Under the pieces are notes generated by a model that was not told the origin of the DNA, did not search any database, and saw nothing but the letters and a program-made list of their open reading frames with translations. A stretch of 61,327 nucleotides of DNA from a virus. Below are positions 1 to 7,231 of the stretch, piece by piece. The position numbers were made by a program, and so were the translations under genes. The stretch is taken from IMG/VR virus record IMGVR_UViG_3300042892_002410, positions 1 to 61,327 of that record. One strand, given 5' to 3'. The stretch's first letter is position 1, and the number at the start of each line of letters is the position of its first letter.

Positions 1-2
1 GA

Positions 3-836
3 ATGGTTCGTCTTAGCAGCGACATACTGAGTTTTTATACCGTGCCTGAATTTAATGATTTTTGGAAACAGGCTGACGTGGTAAACAGAATGGAACACCT
101 GTTTGCTCTGGTTGGTGAATCAGCCAGAGCAAATGATGTTAGACTTAGCATGCACCCAGGTCAATTTACAGTGTTGGCCAGTGTCAATCAAAATATAGTT
201 GAACGATCAATAGAGGAGTTTGAATATCATGCAGACATGGCAAGATACATGGGATATGGTGAGCAATTCCAAGATTTTAAAATCAATGTTCACATCAGTG
301 GAAAACAAGGGCCTCAGGGAATCATCGACGTTATCCCAAGACTCAGCCCCGAAGCAAGAAACTGCATCACAATTGAAAACGACGAAAACTCCTGGGGAAT
401 TGAATCCAGCCTTGAACTCGCCAGTCATTGTGCCCTCGTCCTCGACATACACCATCACTGGGTCCGTACAGGAGAGTACATTCAAGCCACCGACGATAGA
501 TGTAAACGTGTGATTGATTCATGGCGTGGTGTCCGACCCACTATGCACTTCTCGACCAGTCATGAGGATATACTAGTTGGGCACTCTGCTGCACATATGC
601 CCAATCTGGATCAATTGTTACTGGAAGGTCACAAGAAACAGAAGCTTAGGGCACACAGTAATTTTTACTGGAATGATGCAGTTAACGATTGGGCATTGAC
701 ATTCAATGATCAATTTGATATAATGTGCGAGAGCAAAGGTAAAAATCTTGCCAGCTTTACTTTGCATGATACATACTTAAATAAGGTAAAAACTAATGTT
801 GAACAAACTAAAAAACTTGTTTTCAAAGAAGACTAA
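3..836 (+). CDS. uvdE: UV damage endonuclease UvdE-like, 5' end cut by window edge
   Basis: Resembles UVDE, the TIM-barrel endonuclease that nicks DNA next to UV photoproducts and starts excision repair without UvrABC. Seen: RLSS near residue 3, HPGQF (H51), NVHISG (H97), ENDEN (E125-E128), LVLDIHHH (D148, H150-H152), HFSTSH (H182) and a late E243, in the order of the family's metal ligands. The frame is open from the first base and the family usually has several dozen residues before RLSS, so the true start lies outside the window. T4 uses the unrelated DenV for this task. The next gene overlaps its end by 41 nt. Confidence 0.85.
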   Translation: MVRLSSDILSFYTVPEFNDFWKQADVVNRMEHLFALVGESARANDVRLSMHPGQFTVLASVNQNIVERSIEEFEYHADMARYMGYGEQFQDFKINVHISGKQGPQGIIDVIPRLSPEARNCITIENDENSWGIESSLELASHCALVLDIHHHWVRTGEYIQATDDRCKRVIDSWRGVRPTMHFSTSHEDILVGHSAAHMPNLDQLLLEGHKKQKLRAHSNFYWNDAVNDWALTFNDQFDIMCESKGKNLASFTLHDTYLNKVKTNVEQTKKLVFKED

Positions 837-1224
837 CTCTGATCCAGTTAAAGAGGCAGCACCTGTTGTCAAACGAGTTAAGGTCAAGCAAGAAAAGGCA
901 GAGCCGTCTGAAAAAGACAAGGCCACTGCTGCTGGCGAACCATATGTGTCAATACTCAGAGTAGACATTGATCCAAACAATATCAACAACGGTGCGTTTG
1001 AGTTGGATTGGAATGATAAGTTTCTACTCAATTTAATCAAGGCTGGATATAAACTAAAAGAGGATGACAAGGACAATGTGATCATTGACCGATGGTTCCA
1101 AACAGTGTGTCGCAACATAGCACTGGAAGTGTATGAGCAAGAACAGGCCGATCCTGCCAATCGTGAATTTATCCGTCCCATATCTACAAGAGATATCGGT
1201 GGCGGCCGTACGGAGGTAAGTTAA
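796..1224 (+). CDS. conserved phage protein, 142 aa, unknown function
   Basis: Starts inside the 3' end of uvdE, with AAGG about 10 nt before the ATG. The first 50 residues are lysine-rich and look disordered; the rest is a compact domain with GAFELDWNDKF and DRWFQTVCRNIALEVYEQE and an acidic C-terminal half. I recall similar proteins in T4-like phages of aquatic bacteria, none with an assigned function. The tight overlap with uvdE suggests co-translation. Confidence 0.75.
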   Translation: MLNKLKNLFSKKTNSDPVKEAAPVVKRVKVKQEKAEPSEKDKATAAGEPYVSILRVDIDPNNINNGAFELDWNDKFLLNLIKAGYKLKEDDKDNVIIDRWFQTVCRNIALEVYEQEQADPANREFIRPISTRDIGGGRTEVS

Positions 1225-1761
1225 ATGCAAGAAGTTACTACAGTGTGGGAAGATTGGTTGTTAGTAGATGCGCCAGCTAAAAAATTCAATCCAAAGTTTT
1301 TACATGAATTGGTAGATGATTTATATGAAAACGAATCAGATAGTGTCCGATCATTTGCCATGAGAGAATTTTGGCAAGATGGGCAGATCAAGGGTCAGTT
1401 TTGGGAAAGAGTTTTAGAAAAACATATGCCTCACACCAGCCGATGTTTACGAAATACTGCACACATGGACTATTACGATTGGACCGATGCTAAATTCGCC
1501 TCTGCGTGTAGGTACAAAACCACTGGCGTTTGGCAGGCTACCATAAGTAATGTTGCCACAAAAATTGGTACTCTCAGGGTGTGCCTGAGCCTCAAGGGGA
1601 CAAAGTTTCATAAATTGTATTTTATGTTGATACCACATTCTTACTACAGCAAACTCAGCGGGCATCCAATAAAAATAACATTTAAGAACTTTGCTCCATA
1701 TGGGGACATATGGGACAAGTTTCAGTGTAGTTTTGAAGAAGTTACCCAAGAAATTGTGTAA
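1225..1761 (+). CDS. hypothetical protein, 178 aa
   Basis: The ATG directly follows the stop of the previous gene, so this is probably the last gene of that operon. The protein is aromatic-rich (WEDWLLVD near the start, HMDYYDWTD in the middle) and ends in an acidic tail. No catalytic motif or membrane segment is visible and I do not recognise a family. About 30 nt further on a strong sigma70 promoter begins the next unit. Confidence 0.65.
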   Translation: MQEVTTVWEDWLLVDAPAKKFNPKFLHELVDDLYENESDSVRSFAMREFWQDGQIKGQFWERVLEKHMPHTSRCLRNTAHMDYYDWTDAKFASACRYKTTGVWQATISNVATKIGTLRVCLSLKGTKFHKLYFMLIPHSYYSKLSGHPIKITFKNFAPYGDIWDKFQCSFEEVTQEIV

Positions 1762-1794
1762 AAATAATAACATTTTACTTGATTCGTTTGGTGG

Positions 1795-1835
1795 TTGACA
1801 GTAATTCCTTTTGGGTGTATAATGTACACATACAC
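1795..1835 (+). promoter_or_regulatory. class I early promoter with dyad
   Basis: TTGACA at 1795-1800, 17-bp spacer, TATAAT at 1818-1823. The -10 lies inside GTGTA-TAATG-TACAC (1815-1829), followed by ATACAC at 1830-1835. The same block recurs at eight other promoters in the window, on both strands. It drives the gene at 1853. Confidence 0.9.
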
Positions 1836-1852
1836 TGAAAAAGGAGAACACA

Positions 1853-2056
1853 ATGTCTAAAGCAAAAGTTTCTGATGCAAAATATAGCCCAACAAGAGAT
1901 AAATGGTCTGTGTTGTTAGAAATGCAAAATAAGTCTGGGGAGTTTGAATCCGCCTACGTGTTTCCCACCGAAGCTGATGCACTGTGGGCAGGATTTCGTG
2001 CTGTGCGTATACTTGAAGAAACAGGAAAATTTCCCAACATGTGCGAAGCATTTTAG
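1853..2056 (+). CDS. small hypothetical protein, 67 aa
   Basis: Preceded by AAAGGAG and its own class I promoter. The middle and C-terminal part (YVFPTEADALWAGFRAVRI) looks like an alpha/beta mini-domain: a strand, then a helix that places D-A-x-x-A-G-F. Function unknown. It ends just before another promoter whose -35 begins 3 nt after the stop, so it is a single-gene unit. Confidence 0.7.
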   Translation: MSKAKVSDAKYSPTRDKWSVLLEMQNKSGEFESAYVFPTEADALWAGFRAVRILEETGKFPNMCEAF

Positions 2057-2058
2057 TA

Positions 2059-2087
2059 TTGACACCAAATCCAAATGGTGCTATAAT
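2059..2087 (+). promoter_or_regulatory. sigma70 promoter
   Basis: TTGACA 2059-2064, 17-bp spacer, TATAAT 2082-2087. No GTGTA/TACAC dyad. Drives the gene at 2117. Confidence 0.85.
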
Positions 2088-2116
2088 ATGTGCATCGTAA
2101 ACAATAAGGAGCCGAA

Positions 2117-2383
2117 ATGAACCGTACAATAACTCTGCAAATTTTTGAAGATCCTGGTCATGGTTGGGCGCGGTTTCCAAAAGCACGCCTAACCAAACTG
2201 GGCATTGCTAATCAGATATCTTCTTATTCGTATCAAAAGGGTGTCAATGCGTTTTTGGAAGAAGATTGCGATCTTAGCACATTGATAAGTTCACTCACTA
2301 AGCTGGGCTATGATGTCAAGTTTAAAACTAATCATACTGATCGTCAAAGCAAAATCCGCAGTTATCAATCATACAAGGCTTGA
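2117..2383 (+). CDS. small hypothetical protein, 88 aa
   Basis: AAGGAG precedes the ATG. Basic protein with a glycine/aromatic segment (EDPGHGWARFPKARL) and a lysine-rich C-terminus; no recognised family. The next promoter's -35 overlaps its last codons, showing how tightly transcription units are packed here. Confidence 0.65.
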   Translation: MNRTITLQIFEDPGHGWARFPKARLTKLGIANQISSYSYQKGVNAFLEEDCDLSTLISSLTKLGYDVKFKTNHTDRQSKIRSYQSYKA

Positions 2384-2408
2384 CAATTAGTAAAATTAAT
2401 GCTATAAT
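2380..2408 (+). promoter_or_regulatory. sigma70 promoter of the exonuclease operon
   Basis: TTGACA 2380-2385, 17-bp spacer, TATAAT 2403-2408. The -35 overlaps the stop codon of the preceding gene. I see no other strong promoter before 7181, so this one probably also serves the mini-gene array at 3685-7171. Confidence 0.85.
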
Positions 2409-2435
2409 ATACACCTACTAATAATTTAGGATCAC

Positions 2436-3443
2436 ATGAAATACGCACTCATTGACACAGCAAACACCTTCTTTCGTGCCCGGCATGTGGCCAGTCGCAA
2501 CACTGACACTTGGGAAAAGATTGGCATGGCATTGCACTTGACATTTGCCAGTGTCAATCAAATTGTAAGAAAGTTTGGAGTTGACCATGTGGTGTTCTGC
2601 ACCGAGGGCAGGTCATGGCGCAAGGACCACTATTTGCCCTACAAGAAAAATCGCATAGTTGACGAACAATCTCAGACCCAAGCTGAGGTTGAAGAAAATA
2701 CTATGTTTTGGGAAACGTATGATATGTTCATTACCTATCTCAAAGAAAAAACCAATTGTAGCGTCCTTAGACAAGAACGGGCAGAAGCCGATGATGTCAT
2801 CGGCAGATTTGTACACTTACATCCCAATGATCAAATTTATATTATTAGTAGCGACACTGATTACATCCAGCTTATATCTGATAATGTCTTCCAATATAAT
2901 GGCATCTCCAACCAACTTATCACACCCCAGGGCTACTTTGACGATAAAGGCAAATTAGTCATTGACAAGAAAACTAAGGAGCCCAAGCTGTTGGGTGATC
3001 CTCAGTGGCACTTGTTTATGAAATGTATGCGTGGTGACAGTAGTGACAATGTGTTCAGTGCATATCCGGGAGTACGTGAGAAAGGTACCAAGAATAAAGT
3101 TGGCTTGACTGAGGCCTATGCTGATCGTACCAAACAAGGATTTAATTGGAACAATGTCATGCTGCAAAAGTGGACAGATCACCATGGCGTAGAGCATCGT
3201 GTTAAGGATGATTATGAGCGCAATCGCATACTGATTGACTTGACCGCACAGCCTGATGAAATCAAGCAATTGGTTGATGATGCTATTATTAATGGAGTAC
3301 GCACTACCTCTACCACACAAGTGGGCATGCACTTTATGAAACTGTGTGGCAAATATGAACTTACTAAAATCAGTGAACAAGCGGAGACATATGCAAAATG
3401 GTTAAACTCGCCTTACGTAGGTTGCTTAACAAATTCAAAATAG
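2436..3443 (+). CDS. 5'-3' exonuclease / flap endonuclease (T4 RNase H-like)
   Basis: FEN-family nuclease; in T4-like phages this enzyme removes RNA primers and flaps from lagging-strand fragments. Seen: ALIDTAN at the N-terminus (D7), EADDVIGRF (residues 117-125), SSDTDYIQL (138-146) and RGDSSDNV (199-206), which are the acidic metal-binding motifs in their usual order, followed by a helix-hairpin-helix-like region (GVREKGTKNKVG). At 335 aa its length is usual for the phage branch. TTTAGGATCAC precedes the ATG. The following gene probably starts 11 nt after its stop. Confidence 0.9.
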   Translation: MKYALIDTANTFFRARHVASRNTDTWEKIGMALHLTFASVNQIVRKFGVDHVVFCTEGRSWRKDHYLPYKKNRIVDEQSQTQAEVEENTMFWETYDMFITYLKEKTNCSVLRQERAEADDVIGRFVHLHPNDQIYIISSDTDYIQLISDNVFQYNGISNQLITPQGYFDDKGKLVIDKKTKEPKLLGDPQWHLFMKCMRGDSSDNVFSAYPGVREKGTKNKVGLTEAYADRTKQGFNWNNVMLQKWTDHHGVEHRVKDDYERNRILIDLTAQPDEIKQLVDDAIINGVRTTSTTQVGMHFMKLCGKYELTKISEQAETYAKWLNSPYVGCLTNSK

Positions 3444-3454
3444 GATATACTCAG

Positions 3455-3688
3455 ATGCGCAGAGATACACTAAAGGATGCATTCTACGGTGGACTAACCG
3501 AGTTACTCAAAAATCCCAACATATACTACACCAGTTCAATAGGCAAAGAGTACAGTAAGTTTACTGCAAAGGGTAGGGAAGAAATTGTAGAGTGGATAGA
3601 AAATCAGGCAAGAGACATCGCTGAGGCGGAAGAACGGTTCCTTGATGAACGTGCTAAGCAACTGGTATTGGACGAGCTAACACGATGA
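3455..3688 (+). CDS. conserved phage protein, 77 aa
   Basis: Start placed at 3455 (MRRDTLKDAFYGGL), preceded by AGGA about 10 nt upstream. An in-frame ATG at 3398 would give 96 aa but overlaps the exonuclease by 46 nt. I recall short phage proteins with the same opening and a YYxSSxGxEYS motif. The C-terminal half is a charged helix (AEAEERFLDERAKQL). The stop overlaps the first mini-gene of the LRW array (ATGA). Confidence 0.7.
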   Translation: MRRDTLKDAFYGGLTELLKNPNIYYTSSIGKEYSKFTAKGREEIVEWIENQARDIAEAEERFLDERAKQLVLDELTR

Positions 3689-3879
3689 ATCATTCTGACA
3701 CCTGGCATAAAATTTGTGATTACTACTATGATAATATACATTGGGAAATTGAAACCAAATGCATGGGCATTGAGACTTGGTTAAAAAAGGAACACGGTGC
3801 AGTATTCAATGCCGCTATTTCAGAGTTTATATTTGATGATGACAAAAAGAAAAGTTGGTTTATATTGAGGTGGTCATAA
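3685..3879 (+). CDS. LRW-array protein 1, 64 aa
   Basis: First array member; ATGA overlap with the upstream gene. Two helix segments (HKICDYYYDNIHW, GIETWLKKEHG) precede FIFDDDKKKSWFILRWS. The closing codons contain GAGGTGG, placed as ribosome-binding site for member 2. Function unknown. Confidence 0.75.
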   Translation: MNHSDTWHKICDYYYDNIHWEIETKCMGIETWLKKEHGAVFNAAISEFIFDDDKKKSWFILRWS

Positions 3880-4118
3880 TGAGCGTAAGGATTTCTATTA
3901 ATGAGCGTACATACTATAAAGAATTCAAGCAAATATGTGATTGGATGATTGAAAAATTTGGTAAACCTGAAGAAGAAGTTACTTGGTTTTGGTGTACCCA
4001 ATCCCACGAAGAAACCTGTTCCGGTAAAGATTATACAGAATCTACAATCGACCACGGAGTAAGAATTTGGAAAAATGCTCCCAACGATATCATGGTAACT
4101 GCATTGAGGTGGAGTTGA
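3879..4118 (+). CDS. LRW-array protein 2, 79 aa
   Basis: ATG overlaps the previous stop (TAATG), with GAGGTGG upstream. The helix ICDWMIEKFG is followed by Trp-rich strands (VTWFWC) and ends NDIMVTALRWS. It has two cysteines (CTQSHEETC), but these are not conserved across the family, so metal binding is doubtful. Confidence 0.75.
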   Translation: MSVRISINERTYYKEFKQICDWMIEKFGKPEEEVTWFWCTQSHEETCSGKDYTESTIDHGVRIWKNAPNDIMVTALRWS

Positions 4119-4119
4119 C

Positions 4120-4419
4120 ATGACCGGCAAAGAATTAAAAGTTACCAAGATGGACAACAGGCATACCGGCATTGGTATGTTTAGCCATTATGTGGTACAG
4201 TCACCGCGTGGATTCCCTTCGTTCAATGCAAAGATCAAGTCCTATATTAAATTTAGGCAGTGGTTCCATGATTCACTGGGACCTGGAATGGAAAGAGAAT
4301 TTGCACTACAACTTGATGAATACTGCACTGCCAAATGGGCCTGGCATTCAGTGGACGGTCTTAAGAGAATATATATGACACCAGAAGCATACACACTATT
4401 TGCACTCACTTGGCTATAA
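4120..4419 (+). CDS. LRW-array protein 3, 99 aa
   Basis: Starts 1 nt after the previous stop. Longer N-terminus than its neighbours (VTKMDNRHTGIGMFSHYVVQ), then FRQWFHDSLGPG and AYTLFALTWL. The LRW has drifted to LTW, and the junction to member 4 accordingly lacks the AGG core. Confidence 0.75.
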   Translation: MTGKELKVTKMDNRHTGIGMFSHYVVQSPRGFPSFNAKIKSYIKFRQWFHDSLGPGMEREFALQLDEYCTAKWAWHSVDGLKRIYMTPEAYTLFALTWL

Positions 4420-4420
4420 C

Positions 4421-4648
4421 ATGAGTGTGATAAAAAAAAGCAACGATGAATATGTGGTTCACATCAAGTGGGACAATGATGCTGACCATGACAAGGAACA
4501 AGAGTATTGGAATGACACTTGCATCTGGGCTATAGAGAATTTTGGATTACCAGGTCATAGGTTCGCCACCAAAGCCACAAGTGAATATATGGATTTTTAT
4601 TTTCAGAATGAACAGGATGCCATATTGTTTTCACTGAGATGGTTATAG
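4421..4648 (+). CDS. LRW-array protein 4, 75 aa
   Basis: Start placed at 4421, 1 nt after the previous stop. Canonical layout: charged N-terminus, CIWAIENFGLPG helix, FYFQNEQDAILFSLRWL end. The final codons give GAGATGG ahead of the next gene. Confidence 0.75.
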   Translation: MSVIKKSNDEYVVHIKWDNDADHDKEQEYWNDTCIWAIENFGLPGHRFATKATSEYMDFYFQNEQDAILFSLRWL

Positions 4649-4654
4649 CATTGT

Positions 4655-4906
4655 ATGAAAGTTGGTTTTTATGATAACTCTGATTATGCCTATTGGGTGG
4701 AAAACCCCAGTAAACTACGGTTTACTGACATAGAGGACTATCATGATGTCATGGCTCGCAACATAGAAATATTTGCTTGGGTAGAACAAACCTTTGGCGC
4801 CAAGAATTTAACTGAGTGGGGAACTGGTCGTTGGCAGGCCAGCAATAACAAATACTATTTCAAATATGAAAGCGACCGCACTTTGTTTATATTGAGGTGG
4901 TCATGA
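4655..4906 (+). CDS. LRW-array protein 5, 83 aa
   Basis: 6-nt gap from member 4. IFAWVEQTFGAKN helix, W-containing strands, KYYFKYESDRTLFILRWS end. Its last codons (TTGAGGTGG) are the apparent ribosome-binding site of member 6, which starts within its stop (ATGA). Confidence 0.75.
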   Translation: MKVGFYDNSDYAYWVENPSKLRFTDIEDYHDVMARNIEIFAWVEQTFGAKNLTEWGTGRWQASNNKYYFKYESDRTLFILRWS

Positions 4907-5085
4907 GAGTTACTGTACCCTACGATCCATTTTGGAAGCCGTTGGCCTGGGCTAAGAAACACTGCCCAAGTTATATTACTAACGATGTTCATAAAAATAA
5001 AAACGAATCTGGACAAGGTGTTCTTATTGATTACTTTTTTAGCGAAGGCAAAGACGCTATGGTTTTTATGCTGAGGTGGCAATGA
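4903..5085 (+). CDS. LRW-array protein 6, 60 aa
   Basis: ATG within ATGA of the previous stop; an upstream in-frame GTG at 4897 is less likely. One of the shortest members: PLAWAKKHCPSY, then DYFFSEGKDAMVFMLRWQ. It shows that the helix plus YF-DAxxFxLRW core is the minimal unit. Confidence 0.75.
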   Translation: MRVTVPYDPFWKPLAWAKKHCPSYITNDVHKNKNESGQGVLIDYFFSEGKDAMVFMLRWQ

Positions 5086-5285
5086 AAGCCGATTGGTGTA
5101 ATATTCCTGTCAGTGTGCCTTGGTATAGATACGAGCATTTACGTAATCTGCAGATATGGTTGCTGGATAACGTAGATGAACACAATTGGGATTGGGGTGG
5201 TGCTGACACTAAAAATCCTGACAATAGAGTTTATTACTTTGCTCGTCACCAAGACGCTACCATGTTTGCCCTGAGGTGGTTGTGA
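5082..5285 (+). CDS. LRW-array protein 7, 67 aa
   Basis: ATGA overlap. LQIWLLDNVDEHNWDWGG, then YYFARHQDATMFALRWL. Very tryptophan-rich. The codons for LRW give GAGGTGG just before the GTG of member 8. Confidence 0.75.
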   Translation: MKADWCNIPVSVPWYRYEHLRNLQIWLLDNVDEHNWDWGGADTKNPDNRVYYFARHQDATMFALRWL

Positions 5286-5581
5286 CCATAGTGACCCGCA
5301 ATCAATTTGCTGAACATTGGAACACAGTGAAGCCTGGTTTAGGTGATGCTGACAGTGGTCTGTGGGCTTATGAGAGAGCCTATGGCCCTGAATCGCAGTG
5401 GTTCATATGTATCAAACCAATACGATTGTCACTGTACAGTGCAAATCAACAACAATTTTGGGCCTGGTGTAAACGGCATTGTCCCAGCGGCGTAAGTTGT
5501 TACAGCGCCAGTGATGACGAGGAGTGGTGGGGATTTGTCAATAGTGATGAAATTATGCTTTGGTTGTTGAGGTGGGTATGA
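5282..5581 (+). CDS. LRW-array protein 8, 99 aa, GTG start
   Basis: The GTG at 5282 overlaps the previous TGA (GTGA) at the same geometry as neighbouring ATGA starts, so I prefer it to the GTG at 5276. N-terminal extension, then FWAWCKRHCPSGVS and EEWWGFVNSDEIMLWLLRWV. Confidence 0.7.
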   Translation: MTIVTRNQFAEHWNTVKPGLGDADSGLWAYERAYGPESQWFICIKPIRLSLYSANQQQFWAWCKRHCPSGVSCYSASDDEEWWGFVNSDEIMLWLLRWV

Positions 5582-5967
5582 GTAAACTTGAAATAAACGC
5601 AATCTTTAAGTTCAAAGGAAAGTATGGCGACCATTACATGCCCTGTGGTTTAAACATCGTTGATAAACTCTGGTGGCGATTCATGCCCGGCGCGGTGATC
5701 AATGTGGCATGGCCAAGAGGAGACATTGTAGTAGATCACAGTGATCCACGTTGGCGTGACATGGGTGGTGCTGTGTGGGTAAATTTAGGTTTTAGTGCTG
5801 ACCCCAATGATCATTATAGACCTTGGTTAGAACAACATGTAGGCAAGCAAGGATGGGATTGGAACTGGGGTATGGGCGGGATGGACGCTACAGAAAATCG
5901 TCTAACCATAAAGATTAGGCAAAAGTATGCAAAGTATGCTACAATAGCAGCATTGAACTGGTCATGA
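5578..5967 (+). CDS. LRW-array protein 9, 129 aa
   Basis: Longest family member. The N-terminal 80 residues form an extra strand-rich segment (NVAWPRGDIVVDHSDPRW, MGGAVWVNLGF), followed by the array core YRPWLEQHVGKQGWDWNWG and a degenerate end (ATIAALNWS). ATGA overlaps on both sides. Confidence 0.7.
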   Translation: MSKLEINAIFKFKGKYGDHYMPCGLNIVDKLWWRFMPGAVINVAWPRGDIVVDHSDPRWRDMGGAVWVNLGFSADPNDHYRPWLEQHVGKQGWDWNWGMGGMDATENRLTIKIRQKYAKYATIAALNWS

Positions 5968-6167
5968 AAGAATTACCCTATACTGTTAACGCTATCCAAC
6001 CAAACTACGATGCCCAAAAATGGTGCATTAGTTATATTGGTCCAAGATGGAGCGTACTTGCCAGAACTGGTGAGTGGACTTGCTTTTGGCGCGGCCCAGA
6101 AAAACGATATCAATGGTATTTTAAAAATGAGAACGATGCTATAATGTTTGCGTTGATGTGGCTATGA
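5964..6167 (+). CDS. LRW-array protein 10, 67 aa
   Basis: ATGA overlap. AQKWCISYIGPRWSVLAR, WTCFWRGPEKRYQWYF, NENDAIMFALMWL. The Arg of LRW is Met here (ATG for AGG), which weakens the ribosome-binding site for the next gene. Confidence 0.75.
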   Translation: MKELPYTVNAIQPNYDAQKWCISYIGPRWSVLARTGEWTCFWRGPEKRYQWYFKNENDAIMFALMWL

Positions 6168-6376
6168 TAGCTGAACAAGTAACAATGCCAAAGCTGGAGT
6201 ATTATAAAATATATGCTATGGAAAAATGGTGCTACAACCGCTTTGGTCAATCAGCCCGTGAACTGGATCAAGTGAGCAACTCTGCCACTTGGTGCCTGCG
6301 TTATAAATTTGGCGATACTATATGGTACTTTGCCAACGCCAAAGATGCACTTATGTTTAGACTGGTGTGGCTATGA
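6164..6376 (+). CDS. LRW-array protein 11, 70 aa
   Basis: ATG within the preceding stop. MEKWCYNRFGQSARELDQ helix, then TIWYFANAKDALMFRLVWL. Same helix/strand/helix plan as its neighbours. Confidence 0.75.
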   Translation: MIAEQVTMPKLEYYKIYAMEKWCYNRFGQSARELDQVSNSATWCLRYKFGDTIWYFANAKDALMFRLVWL

Positions 6377-6756
6377 CACTGCTGTTGAGTAGAAAAATCA
6401 TCATGCGTGAATATGATTTCATTAAGGAGCTCCAGCCGGTCCCAATGAAGTCAGGTGGACACTATTCGCTGTATGACAGAGCATACTTTACTCCAATCAC
6501 CAAAGATGGGTTAGAGAAAGAATATCTGATTCATGTGCTAACTGAAAAAGTAAGCGGTGATTCGTGGAAGCCAACTCACACCCCTGCCAAGTATCTGTAT
6601 GATATGAAGAAAAGATTATACAGCGAAAGTTATGTAAAATGGCAATTTCGATTCTGTGATGATGGTTACATATGGATTAGATATAACAAAAATACTCCTG
6701 AAACTAAACTGGGTTGGGGAATATTTGAAATGGACATCAAAACAAAATATCCATGA
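6373..6756 (+). CDS. hypothetical protein inside the LRW array, 127 aa
   Basis: Overlaps its neighbours by 4 nt on both sides like an array member but lacks the FxLRW end, finishing WGIFEMDIKTKYP. An internal ATG at 6403 (MREYDF) could be the real start. It may be an unrelated insertion or a member diverged beyond recognition. Confidence 0.6.
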   Translation: MTLLLSRKIIMREYDFIKELQPVPMKSGGHYSLYDRAYFTPITKDGLEKEYLIHVLTEKVSGDSWKPTHTPAKYLYDMKKRLYSESYVKWQFRFCDDGYIWIRYNKNTPETKLGWGIFEMDIKTKYP

Positions 6757-6983
6757 TCACATTACCAGAAAATCAGTGGCGCAAAATACTGGCGCAGCTA
6801 AAACAAGACTACTCTGATAACCCCTCAGTGTTTCTGGTGAGGAACACAATGAAACGGGTACTGGGATTTACTGTGCGTAATCATGAACCCAGCTGGCATG
6901 TGAAAACTGGATTCACGCACACGGTGTCACTTGACTTTTTTGACGAACAAAAGAAAACAATGTTTATACTAAGATATCTATGA
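6753..6983 (+). CDS. LRW-array protein 12, 76 aa
   Basis: ATGA overlap. The N-terminus WRKILAQLKQDYSDNPSVF differs from the family, but it ends LDFFDEQKKTMFILRYL, a clear variant of the C-terminal motif. Confidence 0.7.
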   Translation: MITLPENQWRKILAQLKQDYSDNPSVFLVRNTMKRVLGFTVRNHEPSWHVKTGFTHTVSLDFFDEQKKTMFILRYL

Positions 6984-7171
6984 GCAGGCGCGTAATACAC
7001 CATCACAGGCTTATGTTAAACTCAGCCAAGGAATCAGTTGAACACATCAAGTGGTGTCGTAGAAATTTGGGTGAGCGGGGAACTGATTGGGATTTTTCCG
7101 GATCAATACACTTAGACATAATGATATACACTGAAAAATACGTTCCATTTTATATGCTTATATTCGGCTAA
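6980..7171 (+). CDS. LRW-array protein 13, 63 aa
   Basis: Last array member. HIKWCRRNLGERGTDWDFSG matches the family helix, while the end (YVPFYMLIFG) has lost LRW. That loss fits the idea that the LRW codons are kept where a downstream start needs them, since the next gene has its own promoter and ribosome-binding site. Confidence 0.65.
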   Translation: MSRRVIHHHRLMLNSAKESVEHIKWCRRNLGERGTDWDFSGSIHLDIMIYTEKYVPFYMLIFG

Positions 7172-7180
7172 CCAAAACAC

Positions 7181-7209
7181 TTGCAAATTTATTTATAATA
7201 TGATACTAT
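7181..7209 (+). promoter_or_regulatory. probable sigma70 promoter
   Basis: TTGCAA 7181-7186, 17-bp spacer, TACTAT 7204-7209, upstream of the 7232 gene, which has AAAGGAAAC before its ATG. Weaker than the consensus promoters elsewhere; an overlapping TATAAT at 7194 lacks a matching -35. Confidence 0.5.
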
Positions 7210-7231
7210 TTACAGAACATAAAGGAAACAA

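Larger units (their letters stand above)
3685..7171 (+). repeat. tandem array of 14 overlapping mini-genes (LRW array)
   Basis: Fourteen consecutive genes of 60-129 codons overlap or nearly abut (mostly ATGA or TAATG, largest gap 6 nt). Most encode one divergent family: a helix with W(C/L/A)xxxx(F)G, one or two Trp-containing strands, an aromatic pair such as YYF, then DAxxFxLRW at the C-terminus. In six junctions the LRW codons read (C/T)TGAGGTGG and form the Shine-Dalgarno of the next gene. There is almost no DNA identity otherwise, so the array is old. A further relative lies at 35279. Confidence 0.8.
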
